Of a stretch of 64,000 nucleotides of DNA, positions 49,991 through 59,367 are shown in pieces (within the stretch, counting starts at the first letter, position 1; every line of letters begins with the position of its first letter). The DNA is from an uncultured Clostridia bacterium (GTDB lineage: Bacteria; Bacillota; Clostridia; TANB77; CAG-508). Position numbers and translations under genes: made by a program. The notes below the pieces were generated by a model. The model ran no database searches. It was not told where the DNA came from and was given only the letters and a program-made list of their open reading frames with translations. The stretch is from assembly GCA_948777935.1 (NCBI GenBank), contig CAQDYY010000007.1, positions 1 to 64,000 on the forward strand. Direction: 5' to 3'.

Positions 49991-50803
49991 ATGGATTTAG
50001 AAGTAGTTAAAGATATATATAATTTACATATCAAGGGATTTGAAGGATTAGATTTTGATGTTATTCATAGAGATAATTATGAAATTACCTACAATAAAAA
50101 GATAAATGATTGCTATAGTAATTTTATTTCAAATTTTGATGTTAAGGATAAACAAGAATTTGAAAGTATTATAAATGAAGCAAAAAAAGCATTTAGTAAA
50201 ATAAATAGAGCTACAGCAGTATATTTAATTCCATCTATGAAGGAATTGTATGATAACAGAGATAAATATTTTGAAACAGATGAATATGAATTGATTTCGA
50301 CAGAAGCATGGCAAATTTATAATGATTTTTCAAAAATAGATTATATAAATACAAACTGCAATTTAAATGTAAAGCTAGAATTAGCAACGGATATGAAAGA
50401 ATATGCTGATTGTGTAATGTCTTGTTATCAAACAGATGATGAAGATGATCCTTATGGAGATTTAGATGAGGGATATAGACAAGGTTATATGAATTATAAA
50501 AAGATTTATAATGACATAGAAAGTGAATTTTATTATATAAAAGTAGATGATAAAATAGTAGGAACTACACAAAGTGTCTATAATAATAAAATTTATGGAA
50601 TTTATAGTTTGGCTCTAAAGAAAGAACACAGAAATAAAGGAATTGGCAAAGAAGTGTTAAAACAACAATTGCAAATGTGTAAAACTAAGAATATTAATAT
50701 CGCATATTTACAAACAGAATTAGGATTTTATCCTAATAAAATGTATAAGAAATTTGGTTTTGAAGATTTATGTGTGGTATATTATTATAAAAAGATAAAA
50801 TAG
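49991..50803 (+). CDS. GNAT acetyltransferase with an N-terminal extension
   Basis: A 270-residue protein. The C-terminal half is a GNAT domain (KIYGIYSLALKKEHRNKGIGKEVLKQQL, PNKMYKKFGFEDL). The first 130 residues form an additional acetyltransferase-like or ligand-binding domain. GAAAGGAAAAT precedes the ATG. It starts 18 bases after the VOC gene and probably belongs to the same transcript. Confidence 0.75.
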   Translation: MDLEVVKDIYNLHIKGFEGLDFDVIHRDNYEITYNKKINDCYSNFISNFDVKDKQEFESIINEAKKAFSKINRATAVYLIPSMKELYDNRDKYFETDEYELISTEAWQIYNDFSKIDYINTNCNLNVKLELATDMKEYADCVMSCYQTDDEDDPYGDLDEGYRQGYMNYKKIYNDIESEFYYIKVDDKIVGTTQSVYNNKIYGIYSLALKKEHRNKGIGKEVLKQQLQMCKTKNINIAYLQTELGFYPNKMYKKFGFEDLCVVYYYKKIK

Positions 50804-50818
50804 GAGTGAGGTGAAAGA

Positions 50819-52303
50819 ATGAAATTACCTACAAGTATAGAAAATATACTAAATGAAAACATTGTAGAAAATGCAAGACTAGAATTAAAGAAAAATTGGA
50901 ATCCAGAACCAATATTACATACAATTTGTGCATTTGCAAATGATATAGATAACTGGGGTGGAGGGTATATACTAATCGGTGTTGAAGAAGAAAATGGTAG
51001 ACCTAAAATGCCAATAACAGGACTTGAATTATCAGAAATAGATAAAATTCAAAAGGAACTATTAGCAAAATGTAAGTTAATTCAACCTTCATATACACCG
51101 ATAGTAGATGTCGCTCAGTATAAAGGCAAAAATATATTAGTAGTATGGTGTTTCGGAGGACAAACAAGACCATATAAATGTCCAACAACATTAGATAAAG
51201 ATTTTTCAAAAGGATATTCATATTATATAAGAAAGATGTCAAGTACAGTAAAAGCAACAGAAACAGAGCAAAAAGAATTATATGATATGGCAAGAACAAT
51301 ACCTTTTGATGATAGAATGAATCACGAAGCGGAAATTAGAGATTTGAAATTACCATTAATTCAAAATTATCTATATGAAATCAAAAGTGATTTACTAAAA
51401 GAATCTGAAACAATGAATTTTATGGATTTATGCAAAAGTATGAGAATTGTAGATGGTACACCAGAATATATGAAACCTTTGAATGTTGGCTTAATGTTCT
51501 TCAATGATGAACCACAAAAATTCTTTCCATATTCGCAAATAGAAGTAGTGGATTTAAGAAATGGTCCAGAAGGTGATGATATGACAGAGCAAATATTTAA
51601 AGGACCAATAGATAGTATGATAAAGAGTGCATTAACATATATTAAAAATACGGTTATTGTAGAAAAGATATTAAAGATAGATGGACAAGCAGAAGCGGTA
51701 AGATTTTTTAATTATCCATATCAAGCAATAGAAGAGGCTTTAGTAAATGCAGTTTATCACAGAGGATATGATGTAAGAGAACCAGTAGAAGTTAGAATTA
51801 TGGAAGATAGAATTCATATTGTGAGCTATCCAGGACCAGATCGTTCAATAAGCGAAAAATCAATTGAAGATAAAAATATGATAGCAAGAAAATTTAGAAA
51901 TCGTAGAATTGGAGAATTTCTAAAAGAATTAAAACTAACAGAAGGTAGAAATACAGGTGTTCCAAAAATAAAAAGAGCATTAAAGAATAATGGTTCAAAA
52001 GAGCCAGAGTTTGAAACAAATGAAACAAGAGATTATTTTATTACAACAATATTTATGCATGATGGATTTGAAAATGAAATTTCAAATAAAATAAAAACAA
52101 GCGATAAAACAAGCGATAAAACAAGCGATAAAATTTTAAACTATTTAAAACAAAATGGATTTATAACAACAGCTATAGCAAGTGAATTATTAAATTTATC
52201 ATCACAAAGAACCAGAGCAATTTTATCAAAAATGGCAAAAGAAGAAATAATTATAGCAGAAGGAGCAAATAGGAATAGAAAATATAAACTAAATGTAAAA
52301 TAG
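50819..52303 (+). CDS. Schlafen/AlbA_2 ATP-dependent regulator (RecG-like C-terminus)
   Basis: A 494-residue protein with an N-terminal AlbA_2 domain (RLELKKNWNPEPILHTICAFANDIDNWGGGYILIGV), a middle region and a C-terminal HATPase_c_4 ATP-binding domain (EALVNAVYHRGYD...GRNTGVPKIKRAL) followed by a winged helix. An SDKT unit is repeated three times in the linker near residue 430. These proteins are often annotated as transcriptional regulators or RecG-like helicases and occur with defence loci. Part of its C-terminal region is the source, or sister, of the fused segment at 34036-34383. Confidence 0.82.
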   Translation: MKLPTSIENILNENIVENARLELKKNWNPEPILHTICAFANDIDNWGGGYILIGVEEENGRPKMPITGLELSEIDKIQKELLAKCKLIQPSYTPIVDVAQYKGKNILVVWCFGGQTRPYKCPTTLDKDFSKGYSYYIRKMSSTVKATETEQKELYDMARTIPFDDRMNHEAEIRDLKLPLIQNYLYEIKSDLLKESETMNFMDLCKSMRIVDGTPEYMKPLNVGLMFFNDEPQKFFPYSQIEVVDLRNGPEGDDMTEQIFKGPIDSMIKSALTYIKNTVIVEKILKIDGQAEAVRFFNYPYQAIEEALVNAVYHRGYDVREPVEVRIMEDRIHIVSYPGPDRSISEKSIEDKNMIARKFRNRRIGEFLKELKLTEGRNTGVPKIKRALKNNGSKEPEFETNETRDYFITTIFMHDGFENEISNKIKTSDKTSDKTSDKILNYLKQNGFITTAIASELLNLSSQRTRAILSKMAKEEIIIAEGANRNRKYKLNVK

Positions 52304-52334
52304 AAGAGATAATAAAATAAGTGGAGTAAATATA

Positions 52335-54950
52335 ATGGGAAAATTAAAACAGAAATTGAAAGATACAATGAATACTAAATATCAACAATTATTTAATGAG
52401 TTATATACATGTTCAGATATATTAAAAAAAGCATTATTAATGTTACTTATGGTATTTATAATAGATTACTTAAATATTTTTACTAAATTAATAGATAGAA
52501 AAGAATTTATATTCTTATATGCTATTGTAGCAGTATTGATATTAATAAAAATATTTGAATTTAAACCTTGGAATTTATACAAATTGCAAACAGTAAATTA
52601 TGTAGATTCTTTTTTAGTCAGTTCAATAATTTCACTATTTTGTTATGACATTATAATATATATATATAGTAGCGGAATGTCATTAAAAATAATCATATGT
52701 TCTACAATAATAATTATACTATCTATGTTAGAACTAAATCGAGTGAGAAAAATTAATAAAATAAAAAACAAAGAAATAGATACTAATGTATATGATTTAA
52801 AAAATTTATATGATGGAAATATAAAAAAAGAAAACAATAATTTGATACTTATAAAAGAAAAAGAGGTAGATTATGATTTATTAGAAAGGGGAGATATCAT
52901 TAATAAATTATACGAATTAGTGTCGAATTGTTACAACGGAGAAAAATTTGTATTAGCATTACAAGGAAAATGGGGAAGTGGTAAAACTACAATAATTAAT
53001 AATTTAAAAAAGATTATAAAAAAGGAAAAAAATATAATTGTTATTGATGACTTTGATCCTTGGTCTTATGAAGATGAAAAAGCAATGTTTAGAGGAATGT
53101 TTGATTCCATTATGAACAAAATAGGAATTAATTTTAGTATAAAAGATATAAGTAATTTTTTAAGAACTTATATGAATACAATATTTAATGTTACAAAATA
53201 TGAAAGCACATATAATATTATAAGAAAATATTATACTGATTACGATAAAAACAATAAATTAAAGAAAATTATAAATGCATATCTAAAGAATAATAACAAA
53301 AAAATACTATTTATAATTGATAATATTGAAAGAGCGGATAAAGATAATATTATATTCCTATTTAAACTGATAAACAATATATTAAATTTTAATAATACAA
53401 TTTATTTATTATCTTTTGATGATGAAAGGATGAAAAAAATATTTGAAAAAGATTTAAATATTGATTATGAATATTTGAAGAAGATAATTCAACTAGAAAT
53501 AAAAATTCCAAAAGTACATGAATCTGTTATGTATAACATCGTGAATAAATGTATGAGAAATTTAATGTCTTTATATGGAATGAATCCTTATGAAAAAGAA
53601 TGCGAAAAAGTCATAAGACTGTTAGCAAGTGATATTACCGATTTAAGAGAACTAAAAATATATTTAAATTCTGTAATCAGCTTTAATTATAAATTAAATA
53701 ATTATTTGAATTTTCAAGATACATTACTATTGGAATTAATAAAAGGTAATGATATAGAATTATATGAAGAAATATGGCGAAATAAGCAATATTTTATTTC
53801 AGAAGATACACATATGTTTAGTGAATTATATACTTTAGATACAAAAGGATTTAATAATAAAGCAAAAGAATATTTTGATAATTTATTTAGTATTAATAAT
53901 AAAAAACACAAAGAGTATGAAGAAATACTATCTTTAATGTTTCCTTATGTAGAAAATTATAAAAAAGATAGACCTATAAAACCAGAATATGGCAGTTATA
54001 TGATAGGACAGAACAATAATGGAGACTACAAGACAAATGTAAAAAGTAAAAGAATATTTAATGCTAGATATTTCGATTTGTATTTTTCACAATGTGATAA
54101 TGAATTTACAAATATTAATAAAAATATAGAAGAATTTATAAGAATAATTAATAGTGTCAATGATATGAAAGTAGTAGAAGAAAAATTCATAGATTTAATG
54201 AACTTATATTCCAATTGGATACAGAAGTATACTTTTGAAACTCTAGAATATTATGTAAGTGAGATAAATAAAGATAAAAAGATTGTACTATTAAAAATTA
54301 TGTATAAACATGTGAAAGAATATAATGATGCTATGCTATTTTTAGGGTTAAGTGCTTTACAAAGAATATATATAATTATGTCTGAAATAATTATAGAAAT
54401 CTCTCAAAAAGAATTTGAAGAATTTTTAGAGGTAATAGGAAATGATTATTCAAAGATATATTGTATTAAGGAATTAAAGTATTGGATAGAAAATAATAAA
54501 AATCATTTGAAAGAAGAATATGATCAAAAATTAGATAGATTGAACATAGTAGGAAAAAAATTAGTTGAAAATATAATTAATAATAATATAGATATATTAG
54601 ATGAAAAGTATTATATAGAGAAAAATTTATGGGGGATTTATCATGAAACGAAAGAAAGAGAGCAAGAAAGAAAAAAATATATAAAAAATATTTTGAATAA
54701 AGAAAATATTTTTAGATTTTTAAATGACATGCTTGGTAGATCAGTAGGTAGTGGTTATGGATATAGTGTTAGAAAAGGAAATATAGAAGAGTTTTCTAGT
54801 TTAGATGAAGTTGATAATATTTTAAAAAGTATAAAAAGAAATCTTACAGAAGATGAAAAATTGTTATTAAATATATATGAAAAAAGTAAAACTATTCCTG
54901 AGGATGAACATGCAATATTTCTTAATGAAGATAAAAAATTTTTTGTATAA
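52335..54950 (+). CDS. KAP-family P-loop NTPase, membrane-anchored
   Basis: An 871-residue protein. The N-terminal 150 residues hold about four transmembrane helices (for example 33-50 and 58-78). The KAP NTPase domain follows: Walker A GKWGSGKTT at 211-219, FDPWSYEDEKAMFRGMFDSI, and Walker B KKILFIIDNIERAD. About 500 charged helical residues complete it. KAP ATPases sit at the inner membrane and several bacterial ones belong to anti-phage systems; this one lies in a cluster of defence-type genes and is followed by structured element S copy C. No partner gene is obvious except the AlbA regulator. Confidence 0.8.
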   Translation: MGKLKQKLKDTMNTKYQQLFNELYTCSDILKKALLMLLMVFIIDYLNIFTKLIDRKEFIFLYAIVAVLILIKIFEFKPWNLYKLQTVNYVDSFLVSSIISLFCYDIIIYIYSSGMSLKIIICSTIIIILSMLELNRVRKINKIKNKEIDTNVYDLKNLYDGNIKKENNNLILIKEKEVDYDLLERGDIINKLYELVSNCYNGEKFVLALQGKWGSGKTTIINNLKKIIKKEKNIIVIDDFDPWSYEDEKAMFRGMFDSIMNKIGINFSIKDISNFLRTYMNTIFNVTKYESTYNIIRKYYTDYDKNNKLKKIINAYLKNNNKKILFIIDNIERADKDNIIFLFKLINNILNFNNTIYLLSFDDERMKKIFEKDLNIDYEYLKKIIQLEIKIPKVHESVMYNIVNKCMRNLMSLYGMNPYEKECEKVIRLLASDITDLRELKIYLNSVISFNYKLNNYLNFQDTLLLELIKGNDIELYEEIWRNKQYFISEDTHMFSELYTLDTKGFNNKAKEYFDNLFSINNKKHKEYEEILSLMFPYVENYKKDRPIKPEYGSYMIGQNNNGDYKTNVKSKRIFNARYFDLYFSQCDNEFTNINKNIEEFIRIINSVNDMKVVEEKFIDLMNLYSNWIQKYTFETLEYYVSEINKDKKIVLLKIMYKHVKEYNDAMLFLGLSALQRIYIIMSEIIIEISQKEFEEFLEVIGNDYSKIYCIKELKYWIENNKNHLKEEYDQKLDRLNIVGKKLVENIINNNIDILDEKYYIEKNLWGIYHETKEREQERKKYIKNILNKENIFRFLNDMLGRSVGSGYGYSVRKGNIEEFSSLDEVDNILKSIKRNLTEDEKLLLNIYEKSKTIPEDEHAIFLNEDKKFFV

Positions 54951-54968
54951 ATCCTAGACACTAATTGT

Positions 54969-55047
54969 AATGTGCTTTATAAAAATAAGTCAAGGTTAAA
55001 ATGTATGTGCTATCGCACAACCTTGACTTATTTTTATAAAGCACATT
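54969..55047. repeat. 29-bp perfect inverted repeat after the KAP gene
   Basis: 54969-54997 and 55019-55047 are perfect 29-bp complements (GTGCTTTATAAAAATAAG core), and the 21-base loop contains its own TGTGC/GCACA hairpin. A shortened version (61392-61429, then AAAAAGCACATT) precedes structured element S copy D. It may be a terminator, a MITE or a recombination hairpin. Confidence 0.85.
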
Positions 55048-55134
55048 GTTTTTCAATTAAGAGGATTTAAGGATAAGTATATCTAATTAAGTGGACATAA
55101 ATCTATTTTACACAAGTGAACTTGAGTGAATACT

Positions 55135-55236
55135 AAAGGCAGGAAAGCATGCTTAACGCAATGCCTATACACATTGAAGGGCAAGCCTTCAAGAGTTAAT
55201 AAAGAAACAAAAATTTTAAGCAAATATGATGCAGAA
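55135..55236 (+). ncRNA. Structured element S, copy C
   Basis: AAAGGCAGGAAA, hairpin GCAT/ATGC (replacing GCGA/TCGC of A and D), CTATACAC, TTGAAGG-GCAAG-CCTTCAA, GAGTTAATAAAG. The upstream CCTCATT/AATGAGG hairpin of A and D is replaced by AAGTGAACTTGAGTG. About 55 bases upstream, AAGCACATT...AGAGGATTTAAGGATAAGTATAT is shared with copy D. Confidence 0.65.
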
Positions 55237-55378
55237 ATTCACTCGGTGAACTGACTCAACCCCGCTATTCTTCGTTAAAATTGAAAAAGGTGAACTAAAA
55301 AATCAAAAAGTTCACTATTTTTAAGCAAAAGTTCACCGAGTGTACTTGACTTTTATAAAAAAGTTCACTTAGTGTACT
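55237..55378. repeat. Palindrome array P, copy C
   Basis: Full palindromes at 55237-55252, 55330-55346 and 55362-55378 and half sites at 55289-55296 and 55309-55316. A further full copy, AGTTCACTAAGTGTACT, lies at 55994-56010 just after the nitroreductase stop, so the nitroreductase gene is bracketed by palindromes. Confidence 0.75.
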
Positions 55379-55431
55379 ACTAGAAAAATATAATGAAATA
55401 TGATATAAATATTTTGAGGAGGTTGATATAT

Positions 55432-55995
55432 ATGTATGAAGATAATAATGACATTGTAAATTTAGTGATTAATAGAAGAAGTCATAGAAAATATCTAAAT
55501 AAAAATATTTCAGATGATATAATAGAAAATATAATAAATTGTGGAAGAAATGCTCCATTTGGAGGTAAACCTAAACCAGATTGCCAAGTAACAGAGTACA
55601 TTATAATAAGAGATGAAGAAATTAAAGAAAAGTTATCATTAAATTATGAGGACAGACAATTTATAAAAAATGCTCCTGTTATTATTGCAATATTAGCTAA
55701 CAAAAATAATGATCCTAAATATGAAGAATATATATTAAGTTCTGCTTTATCTATTGAAAATATGATAATAGTAGCAGAGAGTTTTGGAATTGGTACTTGT
55801 GTTTTAAGTTGTTTTATAAATTATCAAAAACATATTGAAGATAAAAAAATCTCTAGAGAAACATTAAATTTACCAGACAATATAGAATTAGTAGCACTAC
55901 TAACATTGGGATATAAAGATGATAATGAAGAAATGCCTATGAAAGAACTAAGAAGATATAAAGATGTAGTGCATTTTAATACATATGATAATTAG
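55432..55995 (+). CDS. Nitroreductase-family flavoprotein
   Basis: A 187-residue FMN-dependent reductase: VNLVINRRSHRKYLNKNIS with the Arg-rich FMN-binding motif, CGRNAPFGGKPKP and ESFGIGTCVLSCFINY. It reduces nitro or quinone substrates with NAD(P)H. ATG 55432 follows GAGGAGG. It is bracketed by palindromes at 55362 and 55994 and thus looks like a cargo gene inserted into the recombinase module, since copy A has no gene at this place. Confidence 0.8.
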   Translation: MYEDNNDIVNLVINRRSHRKYLNKNISDDIIENIINCGRNAPFGGKPKPDCQVTEYIIIRDEEIKEKLSLNYEDRQFIKNAPVIIAILANKNNDPKYEEYILSSALSIENMIIVAESFGIGTCVLSCFINYQKHIEDKKISRETLNLPDNIELVALLTLGYKDDNEEMPMKELRRYKDVVHFNTYDN

Positions 55996-56102
55996 TTCAC
56001 TAAGTGTACTTTGAAAATTAACATAACAAAAATAGAAAATAGGGAATAAAAAGGGAATTGATTTTATAAAACTGTGATAATATAATGATAGCATGAAAAG
56101 TG

Positions 56103-56150
56103 GAGCAAGAAAAGTTAGAAATTAAAACTAATTTTTCTTAGCTCTTTTTT
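56103..56150 (+). terminator. Rho-independent terminator before the small ORF
   Basis: GAGC-AGAAAA-TTAG pairs with CTAA-TTTTCT-GCTC, followed by six Ts. Equivalent in place to the terminators at 32572 and 63382. Confidence 0.7.
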
Positions 56151-56182
56151 CTTTTTCAAATTTAAAGAAAAGGAGTAATTTC

Positions 56183-56359
56183 ATGCTACATGATTATGAA
56201 ATAGAAGTGGATAACTCTAAACTATTAAAAGATAATACTATGCTAAATTGTAGCATGGAATTATCACTTTTAAGTAATGTGTTTAGAGAAAATTTAATAA
56301 CAGAAGTGGAACATCAAGAAATTAAAAGAAAAATCCTAAAAGATTACAAACTTTTGTAA
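56183..56359 (+). CDS. Small conserved protein preceding the recombinase (module C)
   Basis: A 58-residue protein that is the diverged counterpart of 32646-32831: MLHDYEIEVDNSKLLKDNTM, LNCSMELSLLSNVFRENLIT and EVEHQEIKRKILKDYKLL. AAAGGAG precedes the ATG. The conserved place just before a serine recombinase suggests a functional link. Confidence 0.65.
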   Translation: MLHDYEIEVDNSKLLKDNTMLNCSMELSLLSNVFRENLITEVEHQEIKRKILKDYKLL

Positions 56360-56431
56360 TTTCAATTTACTTTTTACCTAAAAAATGATATAAAATTATT
56401 AAGTTTTATCTCTAGGCGGAATGGAGGAAAG

Positions 56432-58147
56432 ATGGAAATTCAAGTCATAGAGAAAATAAACGGAAGAATTAACAGAGTAACAGGGACAACAATTAAAGAA
56501 AGACTAAGAGTATGTGCCTATTGTAGAGTAAGCACAGACAATGAAGAACAATTAAATAGTTATCAATCACAATTAAAGTATTATGATGAAAAGATAAATG
56601 GTAAATCAGAATGGCAATTTGCTGGAATATATGCAGATGAAGCTATAAGTGGGACACTAGATTTTAAAAGAACAAACTTTATGAATATGATACAAGATGC
56701 CATGCAAGGAAAAATTGATATGATACTAACAAAATCAATATCAAGATTTGCTAGAAATACATTAGATACTTTAAAATATGTAAGAATGCTAAAGGAGAAA
56801 AATGTTGCTATTCTTTTTGAAGAAGAAAACATCAATACAGGTTCAGGACAAGGAGAATTAGTATTAACATTACTAAGTGCTATGGCACAACAAGAAAGTG
56901 AAAACATATCTTCACATGTCTTACTAGGATTAAAAATGAAGAAGGACAGAGGAGAACTTATTGGATATAATGGTTGCTATGGATATAATTATAATCTTGA
57001 AACAAAGGAAATAACAGTTAATGAAGAAGAAGCAAATATTGTAAGATATATGTTTGAAAGATATGTTGAAGGATTTGGCTCAAGTACAATAGCAAAAGAA
57101 TTAACAGCGAAAGGATTCAAAACTCCAAAAGGTGGAACAAAATGGTGTGAATCAACAATAAGAGGTATTCTAAAAAACGAGAAATATATTGGAGATGTGC
57201 TAATGGGAAAAACATTTACAATAGATCCAATATCACATAAAAGATTAAGTAATCTAGGAGAAGCAGACAAGCATTATTTAAAAGAACATCACGAGCCAAT
57301 TATCAGCAAAGAGTTATTTGATAGAGTGCAAGAAATAAGAACTAAAAGAGCAGGCAACAGAGAAATAGGAAGAAGAAACGATAACTATAGCAAGAAATAT
57401 CCTTTTAGCAGTAAATTATATTGTGGCTTTTGTGGAGGATTACTCACAAGAAGAAATTGGAATACAAATAGAAAATGTGAAAAGCCAGTATGGCAATGTA
57501 TCAAAAGAGCAAAACATGGAAAAGAAGAATGTCCTTATTGTAAAGCAATTCCAGAAGAAATACTAGAAGATTGTTTTGTACAAGGATATAGAATACTCTG
57601 TAATGATAACAGAAAAGTAGTAGAAGATTTTTTAGAAAAAATAGAAAATATCTTAAAAGAAAATACTACAGAACAAATAGTAACAAAACTAGAAAAAGAC
57701 AAAGAAAAAATAAACAAAAAACTTGCTAATCTATTAGAGTTAAATTTAGAAGGCAAAATCAATAAAGAGCAATATACAGAAAAATTTGATAACTTAAATG
57801 TAGAATTATTAAAAATAGAACAAAAAATAGAAAGCCTACTAAAAGAAACAAACAGAACAGAAAGCATTAAACAAAGATTAAACAAGTTTAAAAGTTTATT
57901 TAAAAATATAGATATAATACCAAAATTTGATAAAGATGTGTTTGAATGTTTAATAGATAAAGTAGTAATAGGAGAAAAATTAGAAGATGGAACAATAAAT
58001 CCATATACAATAAGATTTATTTGTAAAAATGGAACAGAAATAAATTGCAAAGATAAATTTACTGCTATGAGCAATAAACAACATTCAAATAATACTGCAA
58101 CCAGAGAGAACCAACACACGTGGAGTGCGTGGCAGTGCTACAACTAA
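56432..58147 (+). CDS. Large serine recombinase (module C)
   Basis: A 571-residue intact serine recombinase: nucleophile Ser in YCRVSTDNEEQ, SISRFARNTLDTLK, AQQESENISSHV, zinc ribbon LYCGFCGGLLTRRNW...CPYCKA, a long coiled coil and a C-terminal tail. Unlike the gene at 1964 it has no CGG and no frameshift. The last 12 codons (NQHTWSAWQCYN) are encoded by CACGTGGAGTGCGTGG, the rlmD attachment-like core, so the gene reads through its own attachment site. GGAGG precedes ATG 56432. It would catalyse integration or excision of the surrounding element. Confidence 0.9.
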   Translation: MEIQVIEKINGRINRVTGTTIKERLRVCAYCRVSTDNEEQLNSYQSQLKYYDEKINGKSEWQFAGIYADEAISGTLDFKRTNFMNMIQDAMQGKIDMILTKSISRFARNTLDTLKYVRMLKEKNVAILFEEENINTGSGQGELVLTLLSAMAQQESENISSHVLLGLKMKKDRGELIGYNGCYGYNYNLETKEITVNEEEANIVRYMFERYVEGFGSSTIAKELTAKGFKTPKGGTKWCESTIRGILKNEKYIGDVLMGKTFTIDPISHKRLSNLGEADKHYLKEHHEPIISKELFDRVQEIRTKRAGNREIGRRNDNYSKKYPFSSKLYCGFCGGLLTRRNWNTNRKCEKPVWQCIKRAKHGKEECPYCKAIPEEILEDCFVQGYRILCNDNRKVVEDFLEKIENILKENTTEQIVTKLEKDKEKINKKLANLLELNLEGKINKEQYTEKFDNLNVELLKIEQKIESLLKETNRTESIKQRLNKFKSLFKNIDIIPKFDKDVFECLIDKVVIGEKLEDGTINPYTIRFICKNGTEINCKDKFTAMSNKQHSNNTATRENQHTWSAWQCYN

Positions 58148-58150
58148 GAC
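58110..58150 (+). other. Attachment-site-like core at the recombinase 3' end
   Basis: CACGTGGAGTGCGTGGCAGT, GCTACAA and ACAAGACA match the 3' end of rlmD (23663-23712) with only a few changes. From here on the flank is a copy of the rlmD flank. Confidence 0.65.
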
Positions 58151-58318
58151 AAGACAGGTAATACTTGATTTTGATATGGTTTCAGAGATTATAACTTTTG
58201 AAGAAAAAGGCAGATTTGGAAAAGAAAAACATCAAAATTTAGGTATAAAAGTTAAAGTGGTTGCTTAAGTGGTAAGTGGAAACACATAAATTGAATTTTA
58301 GAAAATCGAGAAAAGTGT

Positions 58319-58414
58319 TTGAAATACTGAAAAATTTACGATTGTATCTATGGTAAGCATAACAGATATAGGTTATGTGGGGGTGTAGATATGATGTAAA
58401 GCTAGGTATTTCAA
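58319..58414 (+). ncRNA. Candidate structured RNA, copy 2
   Basis: The closing helix TTGAAATAC/GTATTTCAA, the TTTAC/GTAAA helix and the TATCT...AGATA hairpin are all kept, while most differences from copy 1 fall in the unpaired GGTTATGTGGGGGTG segment. Confidence 0.5.
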
Positions 58415-58526
58415 GTGTTAGAGAAAATTTATTAAAATGAGTTATAGAGAATCTTTATTAAATGGGTGTCAGTAGATATGTGCTGATACTTATTTTTTTG
58501 CCCTATAACATTTGCAATCCAATTTT

Positions 58527-58602
58527 AATCTTCAATAGAAATAACATCAAGAGTAAATGCACTCACTATTGTTCGCTCTTGACATTATTTCTATTGGAGA
58601 TT
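58527..58602. repeat. 27-bp inverted repeat, copy 2
   Basis: 58527-58553 pairs with 58576-58602; compared with 24145-24220 several stem positions differ (for example CTCCAATAAAAA versus CTTCAATAGAAA) while base pairing is kept. Confidence 0.65.
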
Positions 58603-58731
58603 TTATAACAATTAAGCAAATGTAAGGATAAATATGTTTTGGAAAAATAACTGAAATATTAGCAAATTCGTTGATAAATTAAGGATTTTATGATATTATA
58701 TAAATTAAAGATAAAAGAGAGGTAAATAAAA

Positions 58732-58870
58732 TTGAGTAAGAAAAAGAATTTGAGGATAAAGTAAAATACAGAGATTTCGGCTGTGAAACTATTACAACGA
58801 GATAATGCTATATAGCAGATGTTGTAATAGTAAATTATAAATAGTAAGTATATAGCAATTATATCTCGTT
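58732..58870 (+). promoter_or_regulatory. Leader of the ABC-F gene with two alternative hairpins
   Basis: A ten-codon ORF (TTG 58732 to TAA 58764, behind AGAGAGG) precedes two overlapping folds: TATTACAAC (58788-58796) with GTTGTAATA (58820-58828), and AACGAGATAATGCTATATA (58795-58813) with TATATAGCA-ATTATATCTCGTT (58849-58870). They cannot both form. Leader peptide plus mutually exclusive hairpins is how many ABC-F antibiotic-protection genes are attenuated. Confidence 0.5.
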
Positions 58871-58908
58871 ATGATTATACAAAAATAAGAAAATAAGGAG
58901 ATATAAGA

Positions 58909-59235
58909 ATGATAGAAATAGAGTTAAATAATATAAAGAAAAATTATGGATTAAAAAATGTATTAGATGGAGTGAATTTTGAAGTAAAAACAGGAGAAAG
59001 AATTGCTTTAATTGGTTCAAATGGAGCAGGAAAATCTACTATTTTAAAAATAATAAAAGGAGAAGAAAATCAAGATTCAGGAATAGTCAATATAAGAAAA
59101 AATGCAACAATTGAAATGTTAAATCAGATATATAAGACAGAACCACAAAATATATTAGTTGCAGATTTTTTACAGCAAGGTTTTGAAGATATTATTAAAA
59201 ATGAAATGAATATAAGAAATAATATAGAAGTATGA
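58909..59235 (+). pseudogene. Truncated ABC-F family ATPase
   Basis: The first 95 residues are a normal ABC-F start (IELNNIKKNYGLKNVLDGVNFEVKTGERIALIGSNGAGKSTILKIIKG, cited here as the Walker A region at about residues 36-43), after which the frame ends at residue 108. A full ABC-F protein has two ATPase domains and about 500 residues, so over 80% is missing. AAGGAGATAT precedes the ATG and the leader is intact. It is probably a relic of a ribosome-protection resistance gene. Confidence 0.75.
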
Positions 59236-59367
59236 AATTTTAATAAATTACTGTTTTGACTCGTAAATAGGATTTACGAATTAAAATGGTAATTTTTTTA
59301 TACATAAGTGTATTTTAATTGAAAATGGGCATATTATATAATAAATAATATTTTTCATGCATTATTA

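Larger units (their letters stand above)
58117..58640. repeat. Repeat R, copy 2 (after the module C recombinase)
   Basis: Diverged copy of 23662-24262, including the short ORF (GRFGKEKHQNLG), the 96-nt fold, the terminator near 58470 and the 27-bp hairpin. It indicates that the element at 49206-58120 sits in a second rlmD-like attachment region. Confidence 0.8.
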
